A DNA stretch of 64,000 nt from JBAYIE01 sp965279165 (GTDB lineage Bacteria > Bacteroidota > Bacteroidia > UKL13-3): NCBI GenBank assembly GCA_965279165.1, contig OZ257140.1:620001-684000 (forward strand). The letters run 5' to 3'. The position numbers were made by a program, and so were the translations under genes. Shown one piece after another: positions 1-9,002 of the stretch. Below the pieces are notes generated by a model. The model did not search any database. It was not told the DNA's origin and was given only the letters and a program-made list of their open reading frames with translations. How positions within the stretch are numbered: the first letter of the stretch is position 1; each line of letters opens with the position of its first letter.

Positions 1-70
1 TTATGATTACAAAAATAGTACAGCTACTAAAGCAAGAAACGCATTGCAGCGCATAAATCAATTCAACTAA
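1..70 (+). CDS. C-terminal end of an upstream gene (partial)
   Basis: The frame starting at base 2 is open from the window edge to a TAA at 68-70 and gives about 22 residues rich in N, K, R and Q. The other two forward frames close at once or give only a 17-codon start-to-stop stretch. The product cannot be named from so short a tail. The 47 bases before the next gene contain no obvious terminator. Confidence 0.35.
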   Translation, partial: YDYKNSTATKARNALQRINQFN

Positions 71-117
71 TATCCTCCCTTTATTAGATCAAACAAATTT
101 ACTTAAACCCGCATCAT

Positions 118-888
118 ATGTTACGATTCGACTATCTTGAAGCCAATAAAGAACGATTTAGAGACGCCTTTTTACAAGCCAATCCATTTCCTCATATTGG
201 AATTGAAGAAGCCTGCGAACCCGAAAAAATAATTTCGTTATACAGCCAAATTCCTGAAATAGAAACTGCAAGTGCCGACTATGTATTTGCAAAGAACAAA
301 TTCGAAAAATCAAAGTTCTGGCAAATGGGAGGATTATTCAAGGAACTATATGACGATTTGGTTTCTGAGCGATTTCAAAAATGGCTTGTTTATGTAACCA
401 ACGAAGATGTATTTATTGATTCTACTTTTTACGGAGGTGGCATACACCAAGGTAAATCGGGAAGTTTTCTGGATATGCATGCCGATTTTAACTACCATCC
501 ATTACACGAAAAATGGTTCCGAAATTTAAATCTCCTATTATATATCAATAAAGATTGGCAGAAAGAACATGGTGGAGAATTGAAGCTGGAAGATTCCAGA
601 ACCGGCAAAAAAACAGAAGTTGATGTTCCCTTTAACCAACTCACCATCATGTTGTGTAGAGGATATACTTTACATGGTTATGATGCCATACATTTTCCTG
701 AAGGCAAATACAGAACCAGCATCGCGGCTTATGCTTATTCATTACACCATGAACCACTTGAAGATTCGCGTACAACCGTTTGGAAAGTAAATAAAAGCAA
801 TCCTATTAAATACCTTATTTCAAAAATATGGGTACCTGCTGTAAAAATAAAAAGCAAATTCAGCAAGAGTAAAACTGCAGAAAACTAA
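118..888 (+). CDS. 2-oxoglutarate/Fe(II)-dependent dioxygenase (prolyl 4-hydroxylase-like)
   Basis: A 256-residue cytoplasmic protein with no signal peptide. The double-stranded beta-helix signature of 2OG-Fe(II) oxygenases can be read: H121-A-D123 in 'MHADFN' and a distal H186 in 'YTLHGY' as the likely iron ligands, followed by R199 in 'KYRTSIAAY' as the likely 2-oxoglutarate salt-bridge residue. The strand pattern around 'NLNLLLYINKDW' and 'HGGELKL' is typical of the prolyl 4-hydroxylase-like 2OG-FeII_Oxy_3 group. The substrate is unknown; relatives often modify amino-acid side chains or polysaccharide/natural-product intermediates. It converges on the TamL gene with only 4 bases between stop codons. 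The fold assignment is firm; the function is open. Confidence 0.8.
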   Translation: MLRFDYLEANKERFRDAFLQANPFPHIGIEEACEPEKIISLYSQIPEIETASADYVFAKNKFEKSKFWQMGGLFKELYDDLVSERFQKWLVYVTNEDVFIDSTFYGGGIHQGKSGSFLDMHADFNYHPLHEKWFRNLNLLLYINKDWQKEHGGELKLEDSRTGKKTEVDVPFNQLTIMLCRGYTLHGYDAIHFPEGKYRTSIAAYAYSLHHEPLEDSRTTVWKVNKSNPIKYLISKIWVPAVKIKSKFSKSKTAEN

Positions 889-892
889 CCCA

Positions 893-3220
893 TTAAAACG
901 GGTAACCTATACCGAAATTAAAGGTAATATTATCCCATAACCAGATTCCATTCATATTCTTTACTACCCAACGACTACCCGGTGCGAAGGATGGATCAAC
1001 CAAAGGAATGGCAAAATCAAAACGGATAATAAAAATTTCAAAATTTAATCGCACTCCAAAACCGGCATCTGCAGCTATTTCTTTGTAAAAACGATTCATC
1101 TGAAATTCGGCATTGGGTCTGTTCGGATCAAGTTTAATAGCCCAAATATTTCCCGCATCAAAAAACACTGCACCTTCTAACCAACGGTTATAAATATTAA
1201 ATCGGTATTCGGCGTTCGCCTCCAACTTAACTTCACCTGAATAATCAAAACCGGTTGGATCTACATACGATCCCGGACCAATGGAACGAGGCAACCAACC
1301 CCTTAAATCATTTGCACCTCCTACAAAAAATCGCTTCTCAAAGGGAGCAAAATCTTTTGTATTGCCATAAGGTAATGCTGCACCAACAAACAACCGGTAT
1401 ACTGTTGCATTATTTTTATCGTAAACCGTATTAAATCGAAAATCGATAGCCGATTTTAAATATTCGTAATATCGTACTCCTAAAATATTGTATTCTCCAT
1501 TTTCGTCTTTGGGAGCATTTGTCATTTTCTTAATCAGGGAAATCGCACTTCCTCCAATCTCAATCATATCCCATTTAAGATAATAATAGTGGATGCTTTT
1601 TGCTATGGGTTTGTTGGTATAAATAAAACCAAACCGATGACTTAAAATCACATTGCTGGAAAACAAATTCTGCAGAAAAATATCGGATTCGCTTTGTTTT
1701 GCTAGCGTGTCCGACATTTTACTTTTAATATAACTGAATTCGACAGGAACAAATGTAAAGGATATCAATGGTTTGTTAAATTGATAGGTCATGTTTGTTG
1801 TAAAAATCTGACGCTGGTAATCGAAATTCAGTTCATAAATCCCCGAAACATTGAATGCTGTACGTGTACTTAAAAACTTTTCATTGCGGTCGAACTGAGG
1901 TAAGAACAAGGTACGCGGCATTATCAAACTAGCCGTTAACCGTTGTTCGGTTGTATTGAAAAACTGTTTTGTTTTCGCTCCTCCCTGTGCCTCAAAAGCA
2001 GATCGAAAACTGAATTGCAAGATTTCGGCACCGTGAAAAATATTACGGTCGCGCACTTTTAACTCCACGGCTACACCAAAATTCCTGCTACTTTGATAAC
2101 TAATCGCATTGGTTTGATCGGAAGTGGTTGCTTGGGGTTCAATAGAATAATCATATTTAACCATGGGAATCATTTTCAGATGATAATCCACAAAACCTGA
2201 ATCATTTCGAATAAATGTTGTAGGTTGAATATTAACAAATCTGAATATTCCTAAATCCGAAATACGGGTATAGGTTCTCGATAAAGAAGATTGTTTAAAT
2301 TCATTTCCCTTAATCAACAATAAATTCCGGTCAATAATATCCGGGTTCAACTCAAAGCGATTGGGTATATAGGTAAAATTCTTAGCCGGAAAAGTATCCT
2401 TTCCACTGTATAATCCGGCATTTGAGTTTTGTTCGATAACCACTACCATGTCGTTATTATAGTACTTCTGATGTGGCGAATTCTCGGCAGGATTACGGAT
2501 ATTTAACCCAACTGATGCATAGAAATTCTTGTTTAGTGTATCAATATTGTAATCAATATATTCGTCGCTCATCATATAATATCCATTGTTTCTCAATTGA
2601 GTAACAACACGAGATTGTTCGTCCTCCAGCGTACTAAAATATAATCCATTTCCAATTCGGATAGAAGATTCGTTGATGTTCTTTTTTACCAAGCCGTGCA
2701 CTTCTTTGTCGTCGATTTGCAAACTGTAATGACCAAATTTATATTGGCTATTTTGCTCAACCATATAGGTTACTTCAGCCCTGTATTTTCCCTTATACTT
2801 TATTTTATAATGAATATCCGAGTAGTAATATCCAACACTTTGCAAGTATGACTTCATACTTTTTATCGTCACATTTATCGCTACCGTGTCAACAAAAACA
2901 CCGGGCTCGCCCAAAACATTTCTTTGAAATCGTTTGTACCATCCATCTTTCCCTTGTGAGCCTTTATAATAGTAATAGGGCCTGGTTTTAAAAAATAGCA
3001 ACAGTTTGGAATTGGGCCGTTGTTTGTATAATTGCTCCAACTGCTTTTCCGTTTCTTTTTTATACGGTTTATTAATTTCGAGGTAATTGTGGTTTAACAA
3101 ATGCTCCCCCGGCTTAACATACTTTCTTACTCCACACGACGAAAGAATAAACAACGGGATAACAAAGAGATACAAGAAACTCTTTAATTTGCGACATATG
3201 TTATCTAAAAATGTTATCAA
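893..3220 (-). CDS. tamL: TamL-like lipoprotein of the BamA/TamA outer-membrane family
   Basis: A 775-residue outer-membrane protein. The N-terminus has a basic stretch, a hydrophobic core and the lipobox L-S-S-C at C29, so it should be a lipoprotein; a lipidated TamA variant (TamL) is characteristic of Bacteroidota. Residues about 100-330 look like POTRA repeats. The rest is a beta-barrel with the family signature 'GGANDLRGW' (R640-G641, the loop-6 VRGF/Y equivalent) and a C-terminal Phe. The expected role is assembly or insertion of outer-membrane proteins with a TamB partner, which is not in this window. The longest start is a TTG at 3220, because no ATG lies between the upstream TGA and the lipobox; another TTG at residue 16 would shorten the n-region. 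With the longer start it overlaps the divergent methyltransferase gene by 23 bases. Confidence 0.85.
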   Translation of the reverse strand: MITFLDNICRKLKSFLYLFVIPLFILSSCGVRKYVKPGEHLLNHNYLEINKPYKKETEKQLEQLYKQRPNSKLLLFFKTRPYYYYKGSQGKDGWYKRFQRNVLGEPGVFVDTVAINVTIKSMKSYLQSVGYYYSDIHYKIKYKGKYRAEVTYMVEQNSQYKFGHYSLQIDDKEVHGLVKKNINESSIRIGNGLYFSTLEDEQSRVVTQLRNNGYYMMSDEYIDYNIDTLNKNFYASVGLNIRNPAENSPHQKYYNNDMVVVIEQNSNAGLYSGKDTFPAKNFTYIPNRFELNPDIIDRNLLLIKGNEFKQSSLSRTYTRISDLGIFRFVNIQPTTFIRNDSGFVDYHLKMIPMVKYDYSIEPQATTSDQTNAISYQSSRNFGVAVELKVRDRNIFHGAEILQFSFRSAFEAQGGAKTKQFFNTTEQRLTASLIMPRTLFLPQFDRNEKFLSTRTAFNVSGIYELNFDYQRQIFTTNMTYQFNKPLISFTFVPVEFSYIKSKMSDTLAKQSESDIFLQNLFSSNVILSHRFGFIYTNKPIAKSIHYYYLKWDMIEIGGSAISLIKKMTNAPKDENGEYNILGVRYYEYLKSAIDFRFNTVYDKNNATVYRLFVGAALPYGNTKDFAPFEKRFFVGGANDLRGWLPRSIGPGSYVDPTGFDYSGEVKLEANAEYRFNIYNRWLEGAVFFDAGNIWAIKLDPNRPNAEFQMNRFYKEIAADAGFGVRLNFEIFIIRFDFAIPLVDPSFAPGSRWVVKNMNGIWLWDNITFNFGIGYPF

Positions 3221-3953
3221 ATTTGTTCAATCATTAGTTGACAAGAAACATCGTGCCTCCCACGGATTATTTGTTGTGGAAGGTAACAAAAATGTTGCCG
3301 AACTGCTTCGGTCAAAAATAAAGGTTAAAAGCCTTTATACAATTAACGAATGGTTGATAAGTGAGCAGGCTTTTATACATGCTGATACGGAAGTAACGAT
3401 AACCAATCCGGAAGGAATCCGGAAATTGTCCCTTTTACCCTCCCCACAAGATGTTGTTGCCGTAGCAAATATACCCCATTATCCCCTATCCATGGATTTA
3501 AATCCCATGAATCTTACCCTTGCGCTGGATACAATACAAGATCCGGGAAACATGGGTACTATTATTAGAACCGCAGATTGGTATGGAATTAGCCAGATTT
3601 ATTGTTCACCGGGATGTGCAGATCCTTATTCTCCAAAAGTAATTCAATCTACCATGGGTTCGTTTACCAGAGTGGCTGTTATGGAAATTGACCTGAAGGA
3701 ATTGTTTACAAAAAACAAAGATATACCGGTATATGGAGCAATGATGCAAGGAAAGAATTTATATGAAGAGCCCATTTCCGGCGGCATTGTATTGATAGGA
3801 AATGAAGGCCGTGGAATACATTCCGAACTTTTACCACATATAACCAAACCACTTACCATTCCTCGCCGCGGAGAAGCCGAATCTCTAAATGCTGCTATGG
3901 CAACTGCAATCTTGTGTGATGCCTGGGCAAGAAATATTTATTTAGGTAAATAG
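3198..3953 (+). CDS. TrmH/SpoU-family RNA 2'-O-methyltransferase
   Basis: A 251-residue SPOUT methyltransferase that transfers a methyl group from SAM to a ribose 2'-OH in tRNA or rRNA. Three family motifs are visible: motif 1 'DPGNMGTIIRTADW' (115-128, with the catalytic Arg), motif 2 'LIGNEGRGI' (199-207) and motif 3 'IPRRGEAESLNAAMATAI' (221-238), which form the knotted SAM site. The N-terminal part resembles the RNA-binding SpoU substrate-binding domain. The frame is open further upstream, but that would run through the start of the divergent tamL gene; the ATG at 3198 begins the conserved sequence. The exact RNA target (RlmB- or TrmH-like) cannot be decided. Its last 16 bases overlap the convergent DinB gene. 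Confidence 0.85.
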   Translation: MLSKNVIKFVQSLVDKKHRASHGLFVVEGNKNVAELLRSKIKVKSLYTINEWLISEQAFIHADTEVTITNPEGIRKLSLLPSPQDVVAVANIPHYPLSMDLNPMNLTLALDTIQDPGNMGTIIRTADWYGISQIYCSPGCADPYSPKVIQSTMGSFTRVAVMEIDLKELFTKNKDIPVYGAMMQGKNLYEEPISGGIVLIGNEGRGIHSELLPHITKPLTIPRRGEAESLNAAMATAILCDAWARNIYLGK

Positions 3954-4459
3954 CGTTCCTCTATCACTTTTCGGTGGTGAATTTCGTGTCCTGCAATAAT
4001 ATATAACAATGCCCGAACAGTTAACGGATTGTTGTTTGCTGTTCCTGTTATATCCAGCATTTCAGGAGAAAGACTCTTTATTAGTTCGATGGTGGAAGCA
4101 CGTAAAACTGAAAATTCTCTTGCAATATCATCCATATTCCTTTTGGTTGCCATGGCATAAATTGCATATTTATTTTCGTCGAATCCGGGCAAATTTACCT
4201 GCTCTCCACGGGCAATACACATAGCACGGTAAGCCATAACCCTTTCCGTATCCATCACATGTTGTATTATTTCTTTGCAATTCCACTTGCCTTCTGCATA
4301 CCTGAAGTGTTGCGTTTCTAAATCGATGGATGTAATCAAATCGATGGTTTCATAATGCTCATTAAGCATCATTTCAATCAAATTATTGCCGGTAACTTTA
4401 CTAATATATGTTTCGTAGTACGCCGGATAGGTGCCATTTAATGGTTTATTTATTTGCAT
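3938..4459 (-). CDS. DinB/DfsB-family metal-binding four-helix protein
   Basis: A 173-residue soluble protein of the DinB_2 (DfsB) superfamily. The metal-binding His triad can be seen: H67 in 'EIIQHVMDTE' and H158/H162 in 'AGHEIHHRKV' near the C-terminus. The family folds into a four-helix bundle that binds a divalent metal; members include bacillithiol or mycothiol S-transferases and many proteins without a known reaction. It lies 10 bases downstream of the M1 peptidase gene on the same strand and may be co-transcribed with it. The 3' end overlaps the convergent methyltransferase gene by 16 bases. The family is clear; the function is not. Confidence 0.8.
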   Translation of the reverse strand: MQINKPLNGTYPAYYETYISKVTGNNLIEMMLNEHYETIDLITSIDLETQHFRYAEGKWNCKEIIQHVMDTERVMAYRAMCIARGEQVNLPGFDENKYAIYAMATKRNMDDIAREFSVLRASTIELIKSLSPEMLDITGTANNNPLTVRALLYIIAGHEIHHRKVIEERYLPK

Positions 4460-4469
4460 GATAATTTAT

Positions 4470-7400
4470 TTAAAAACTACGGTTAAGTCCTACTTGCCAA
4501 CGATACCTGAAATATTGTCCGTCTTCAAATGGCGAACTATTCAACAACAGAGGGAAATCCATTCTTATTGTAAGTGGTTTGGCCTTATCCATTTGGCCCC
4601 ACTTCTTAATGGTAAATGCAAATCCACCACCACCGCACGCCATTAAATCTGTTGAAACCGTCATATTTCTTGTTAATCCATATTCCCCAGTTTTAAAATC
4701 ATTACTCATTATACCAGCATCACCAAAAAGATAAATATCCAAATGCAAAACATTGGCTAGGTATCTCGGTTTAAATCGAACCAATCCATCCAAATCCAAT
4801 TCGAAATTAACAACACCTCCGTTTTGTCCTTTATACATATACACCTGCACATTGTCAACATTTCGTGGTATCAAGTACCCGGCATATCCTCGGATATTTA
4901 ACCCACCGGATGCTTGAAAATGATTGGTATTGTTACCATACCCTAACCAGTTAACCGGAACAAAAGCCCTCGACCGAAGAAATTTATTCTCCATCATATC
5001 CTCTTCATTTGAACCACTTAGAAAAAGCTGCGATTCAGCAGCAATATTGGTTCCTGCCATAAAATGTAGGTATGCCCTCGAATGAAATTCGAGACCACTC
5101 CATTTATGGTGATTGATCCATTGAACAAACAATCTTGAATAATCATAATCAGAGAAAAATGTACTTCTTATACCTTCCTTTAATTCCCCACTTCCATTTG
5201 CATACGTATAATTTGACGTAAAATCAATATTGATGGTAGCATTAAGCAACGACAATTTCCACTGATCCGGATAAAGCAAATAATCCAAATCTCTTGAGCC
5301 TATCCTGTCAAACATTTTATAATACACTTCTATCAATCCGGGATTGGTTTCAACATTAAAACCAACTTTAAGTAATCGTAAACCATCTAGATTTCTTAAA
5401 TCTATAACAGAATATATTTTATTACCAATCGGATTCTTATGCCATAAAGTATAATTAATGGTATTGTCGGCCGAACCTTCATAATTTTTCAACAACTCTG
5501 AATTATACCAAACCGAAGCCCTGAATAAATTGTTGTGGTTAAAATATCCGCCTTCCAGATGGTATCCTAATTTTACACCATCTATACTATTATACCAAAT
5601 ATCCGGACGGTGTTCCAACACATAACTTTTTCGATTTAACGGTAACCTACGACCTTTATCAAATACAATAACCGGATTAAAGACATACTCATTGTCGGGT
5701 TGGTAAATATCTGCCAAACGATACGTTGGGTCGATTTTTATATTCTTAATTTTATAGTCTTTTGGTATGGTAAATTTTGCAGTATACTTTTCGTTTAAAT
5801 TACCCCATCCCTTCCAGGTATTCAATAATATCGTATTCGAATCACTTGATTTAAAAAAGTAAGTGTTTGGAATGATAAAATTATACATTTTCGCTGAATC
5901 ATCCGTATAAACGGTAAAATCTATCGGCATTTGCATTTCCCCTTTTCGTTTAAAGGTAATTTCATAGATATTTTCATAGTTATCGCTAGTGGGTCTAACC
6001 CCAATATAATTTCCATTTTTATCTCTGATAATTTCTGAGTCAAAATATAGTTTGCCTGTTTTATGAACCGACTCTATCGAATAATCTATTGTCTTGGTAG
6101 TTTCCATCCATTGATCAAAAAACCAATTGAGGTCGGTATGGGTGTATTGTATTATCGAATTGCGAAAATCTTCAAAATAAGGATGAGCCATTTTCCACTG
6201 ATCAAAATAATGTTGCATGGCAGCAATAAAAAGTTCGTTGCCCAAAACATATTGCAGGTTATACAACATGGTTGCTGTCTTGTAATATACATGTCCGTAT
6301 CCTCCACCATGATTCAACGCTCCATTAAAATCATCGCTATGGGTATTTAGCGGCATATCCTGGTGTTTGATAGCATCCCGCAAATAACCGAGATAAACAG
6401 TTTGATCCATTCTAGCGGTTGGGTTTGGGTTTTTACTGGTTGGTTTAATCTCCCCAAAAATGGAAGTCATACACCAATTGGTTAAAAATTGGGTAAAACC
6501 CTCATCCAAACTTGCCCTATAAGTTTCGTTATTCCCAACCATTCCAAAAAACCAATTGTGTCCAACTTCATGTGCAAACAAACCATAATAACCGGGCGAT
6601 AAGCCTCCATCCAACGTCAACATCGGATACTCCATTCCGTCTCTTGCATCGGCTACAATCATTTTTGGATAGACGTAATTGCCAATATCCCGACTATATG
6701 TTTCAATTACTTTTGCCGTAAAAGGAGCTGCGTCTTGCCATTTGGCAGCATGCGGTTCCTGTGCCAGTGAAATACAGGATACCTCACTTCCGTTTGATAA
6801 TTTTACCAACGACTCTCCTATCCGAAAAGTAGGATCTGCTACCCATGCAAAATCGTGGGTGTTAATCGATTTAAAATTCCAAGTCTTAAAAGTACCATCC
6901 GGTTTTGTGATTACACTTGGTTCGGTATCCAGTTCCTTATCTTTAAAATTCTTGATATCTAATTTCATCCGCAAATCAGCAGGCATCACTTCTTCTTTGT
7001 TTTGTAAAACACCGGTCGCATCTAAAACATAATGTGAAGGAAAAGTTAACGCAACCTCATAGGAACCAAAATCGCCATAAAATTCTTTTCCCAGATGCTG
7101 GTCGGTTGACCAACCGAATTTTCGGTCATATACGCAAATTCGCGGATACCAATGAACACCATCGTATTGTTTGTTACCCCATTTGTCTTTAAACATTTTC
7201 ATCCTGCGGCGTTGGTTTCCGCCATCGTCAAAATAAGTTTTAAAGTTTATCCTGAAAACAGCTTCTTTACCGGGTAACAAAGGAGCAGGTAAAACAACCC
7301 GCATAATGGTATTATCCATCGTTAAAAACTCCTGATTATTAACTTTCTGTTTTTTATAAGGAACCCAAGCCAGCGAATCATATTTAGCTTGCAATTCATC

Positions 7401-7817
7401 AGGCAAATTCGTTTCATTTAATTTTATACCATTCACTTCCGCTTCAAAACTGGAGATGGAAGTCCCGAGTCCATCCTCTTCGTATCTGCCAAATTTTTGC
7501 TTAAAGTCATTTGCTTTATTTAATTTTTCGAGATAGCTGCCTTTTACAAATGCATTCTGGTATAAATGAAAATATACCTCGTATAAAGTATCCGGTGAAT
7601 TATTTGTATAAGTTAATTCCTCTGCACCACTAACGATATTGGTTGAGTCATCTAACTTTGCTTGTATTTTGTAGGCAATATCTTGCTGCCAGTATCCCTC
7701 AAATGGCTTTCGATTCTTCCAATAATGTGGATTTGACGCATCTTTATATGGCAAATTCTGCGCAGCCAAGCCAACCCCTAACAGGCAAAAAAAACAGAAT
7801 AATATTTTTTTCATCAT
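4470..7817 (-). CDS. Secreted M1-family metallopeptidase with beta-barrel-like C-terminal region
   Basis: A 1,115-residue protein with a signal peptide ending near 'GLAAQN'. The zinc site of M1 (gluzincin) peptidases is complete: H416-E-V-G-H420 with the third ligand E439 in 'LDEGFTQF', exactly 18 residues after the second His. 'DGMEYPMLT' just before it corresponds to the GxMEN exopeptidase motif. After the peptidase (to about residue 700) come roughly 360 residues of alternating strands rich in Y, N and G ending in Phe, which read like an outer-membrane beta-barrel, with 'GLNIRGYAGY' resembling a BamA-type RG loop. M1 enzymes are normally 600-900 residues and soluble. The likely arrangement is a surface or periplasmic peptidase tethered by its own barrel (inference). 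DinB lies directly downstream. Confidence 0.8.
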   Translation of the reverse strand: MMKKILFCFFCLLGVGLAAQNLPYKDASNPHYWKNRKPFEGYWQQDIAYKIQAKLDDSTNIVSGAEELTYTNNSPDTLYEVYFHLYQNAFVKGSYLEKLNKANDFKQKFGRYEEDGLGTSISSFEAEVNGIKLNETNLPDELQAKYDSLAWVPYKKQKVNNQEFLTMDNTIMRVVLPAPLLPGKEAVFRINFKTYFDDGGNQRRRMKMFKDKWGNKQYDGVHWYPRICVYDRKFGWSTDQHLGKEFYGDFGSYEVALTFPSHYVLDATGVLQNKEEVMPADLRMKLDIKNFKDKELDTEPSVITKPDGTFKTWNFKSINTHDFAWVADPTFRIGESLVKLSNGSEVSCISLAQEPHAAKWQDAAPFTAKVIETYSRDIGNYVYPKMIVADARDGMEYPMLTLDGGLSPGYYGLFAHEVGHNWFFGMVGNNETYRASLDEGFTQFLTNWCMTSIFGEIKPTSKNPNPTARMDQTVYLGYLRDAIKHQDMPLNTHSDDFNGALNHGGGYGHVYYKTATMLYNLQYVLGNELFIAAMQHYFDQWKMAHPYFEDFRNSIIQYTHTDLNWFFDQWMETTKTIDYSIESVHKTGKLYFDSEIIRDKNGNYIGVRPTSDNYENIYEITFKRKGEMQMPIDFTVYTDDSAKMYNFIIPNTYFFKSSDSNTILLNTWKGWGNLNEKYTAKFTIPKDYKIKNIKIDPTYRLADIYQPDNEYVFNPVIVFDKGRRLPLNRKSYVLEHRPDIWYNSIDGVKLGYHLEGGYFNHNNLFRASVWYNSELLKNYEGSADNTINYTLWHKNPIGNKIYSVIDLRNLDGLRLLKVGFNVETNPGLIEVYYKMFDRIGSRDLDYLLYPDQWKLSLLNATINIDFTSNYTYANGSGELKEGIRSTFFSDYDYSRLFVQWINHHKWSGLEFHSRAYLHFMAGTNIAAESQLFLSGSNEEDMMENKFLRSRAFVPVNWLGYGNNTNHFQASGGLNIRGYAGYLIPRNVDNVQVYMYKGQNGGVVNFELDLDGLVRFKPRYLANVLHLDIYLFGDAGIMSNDFKTGEYGLTRNMTVSTDLMACGGGGFAFTIKKWGQMDKAKPLTIRMDFPLLLNSSPFEDGQYFRYRWQVGLNRSF

Positions 7818-7892
7818 GCCACTAAGTAAGTTGATAATTGGTTTTATTCAAAACCGATTATCCCTTTCCGCATAATATATGGGGGAAAGTCA

Positions 7893-7922
7893 TTTTTTAT
7901 TGTCGTCCAAGACCTATATTTG
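7893..7922 (+). promoter_or_regulatory. Candidate promoter for trhO
   Basis: A perfect Bacteroidota -7 element TATATTTG is at 7915-7922, 26 bases before the trhO ATG. The -33 position holds TTTT (7893-7896), three of four matches to TTTG, with 18 bases between the elements. This is a sequence match only. Confidence 0.4.
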
Positions 7923-7948
7923 CTGCAAAATTTTAACCCATCTTGTAA

Positions 7949-8875
7949 ATGGAGAACAAAGATTATCTGGTAGTTGCATATTACCATTATGTTTATATTG
8001 AAAATGCCGAAGCTTATACCCTCGAGCATTTAAAATATTGTAAAGAAATTGGTTTAAGAGGACGCATTTATATTGCCGAAGAAGGAATAAACGGCAGTAT
8101 TAGCGGAAAAAGGGAAACCTGTGAAAAGTACATGACCGATTTAAAATCCGACCCCCGTTTTACCCAAATTGAATTTAAAGTAGATGACTATCACGAACAT
8201 GCATTCAACCGCATGCATGTCAGATTTAAAAACGAATTGGTTCACTCGGGATTAAGAAACAAAGCAATTATTGACCCAACAAAAGAAACCGGAATTAGCT
8301 TACGTGGCGATGAATTTCTCCAATTAAAAGAAGGAGGTGATGTTGTGGTAGTGGATGTTAGATCCAATTATGAAACCCGTTTGGGTAAATTTAAAGATTC
8401 TATCACGCTGGATATTGAGAATTTCCGCGATTTCCCTTCTAAAATAAATGAATTAGAACAATTTAAAAACAAGAAGGTGGTTACCGTTTGTACAGGGGGA
8501 ATAAAATGTGAGAAAGCATCGGCACTTCTTATGAAAGAAGGTTTTAAAGACGTTTATCAGTTACACAACGGTATTATTGGGTATGCCAAAGATACAGGTG
8601 GCAAAGATTTCGACGGTGTATTATACGTGTTCGATGGGAGAGTAACTGTGCCGATAAACCATGTTAATCCAAAAGCAATTGCTATTTGCAAAAAATGTGG
8701 AGAACCAACCACCCGTAACTTGAATTGTGCCAATGTGGAATGCAATGACCAATTTAACATGTGTGAAAAGTGTTCGGAAGAAATGGAAGGTGCTTGCAGC
8801 GATGCATGTAAAATTCATCCACGAAAAAGGGAGTACAATGGAACGGGGTATTATACCCGTCCGGCAATAGATTAG
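7949..8875 (+). CDS. trhO: tRNA uridine(34) hydroxylase TrhO (rhodanese family)
   Basis: A 308-residue cytoplasmic enzyme of the YceA/TrhO family, which hydroxylates uridine 34 in certain tRNAs on the way to 5-(carboxy)methoxyuridine. The N-terminal acylphosphatase-like domain ('GRIYIAEEGINGSISG', 38-53) is followed by a rhodanese domain with the catalytic C181 in 'VVTVCTGGIKCEKAS'. The C-terminus has a dense Cys cluster (CKKCG, CEKCSEE, CSDACKIH), as in the longer members of this family, which could bind a metal. The start at 7949 is supported by the well-placed promoter. It is divergent from the M1 peptidase, with 131 bases between them. Confidence 0.92.
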   Translation: MENKDYLVVAYYHYVYIENAEAYTLEHLKYCKEIGLRGRIYIAEEGINGSISGKRETCEKYMTDLKSDPRFTQIEFKVDDYHEHAFNRMHVRFKNELVHSGLRNKAIIDPTKETGISLRGDEFLQLKEGGDVVVVDVRSNYETRLGKFKDSITLDIENFRDFPSKINELEQFKNKKVVTVCTGGIKCEKASALLMKEGFKDVYQLHNGIIGYAKDTGGKDFDGVLYVFDGRVTVPINHVNPKAIAICKKCGEPTTRNLNCANVECNDQFNMCEKCSEEMEGACSDACKIHPRKREYNGTGYYTRPAID

Positions 8876-9002
8876 CCCATTAAACCTTTTACCTGTTTGT
8901 TTATCCAACCATGTAATATTAATACCGTTGTTGGAAAACAAAACATTTTTACGCTTTAAACCCTTTCAAATCCCATTGAGGACATTAGCTTTGCCCACTT
9001 TT

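Noticed and set aside
8621..8941. A 106-codon minus-strand frame opposite trhO
   Set aside because: It is a shadow of the well-supported trhO frame and shows no signal peptide or family motif.
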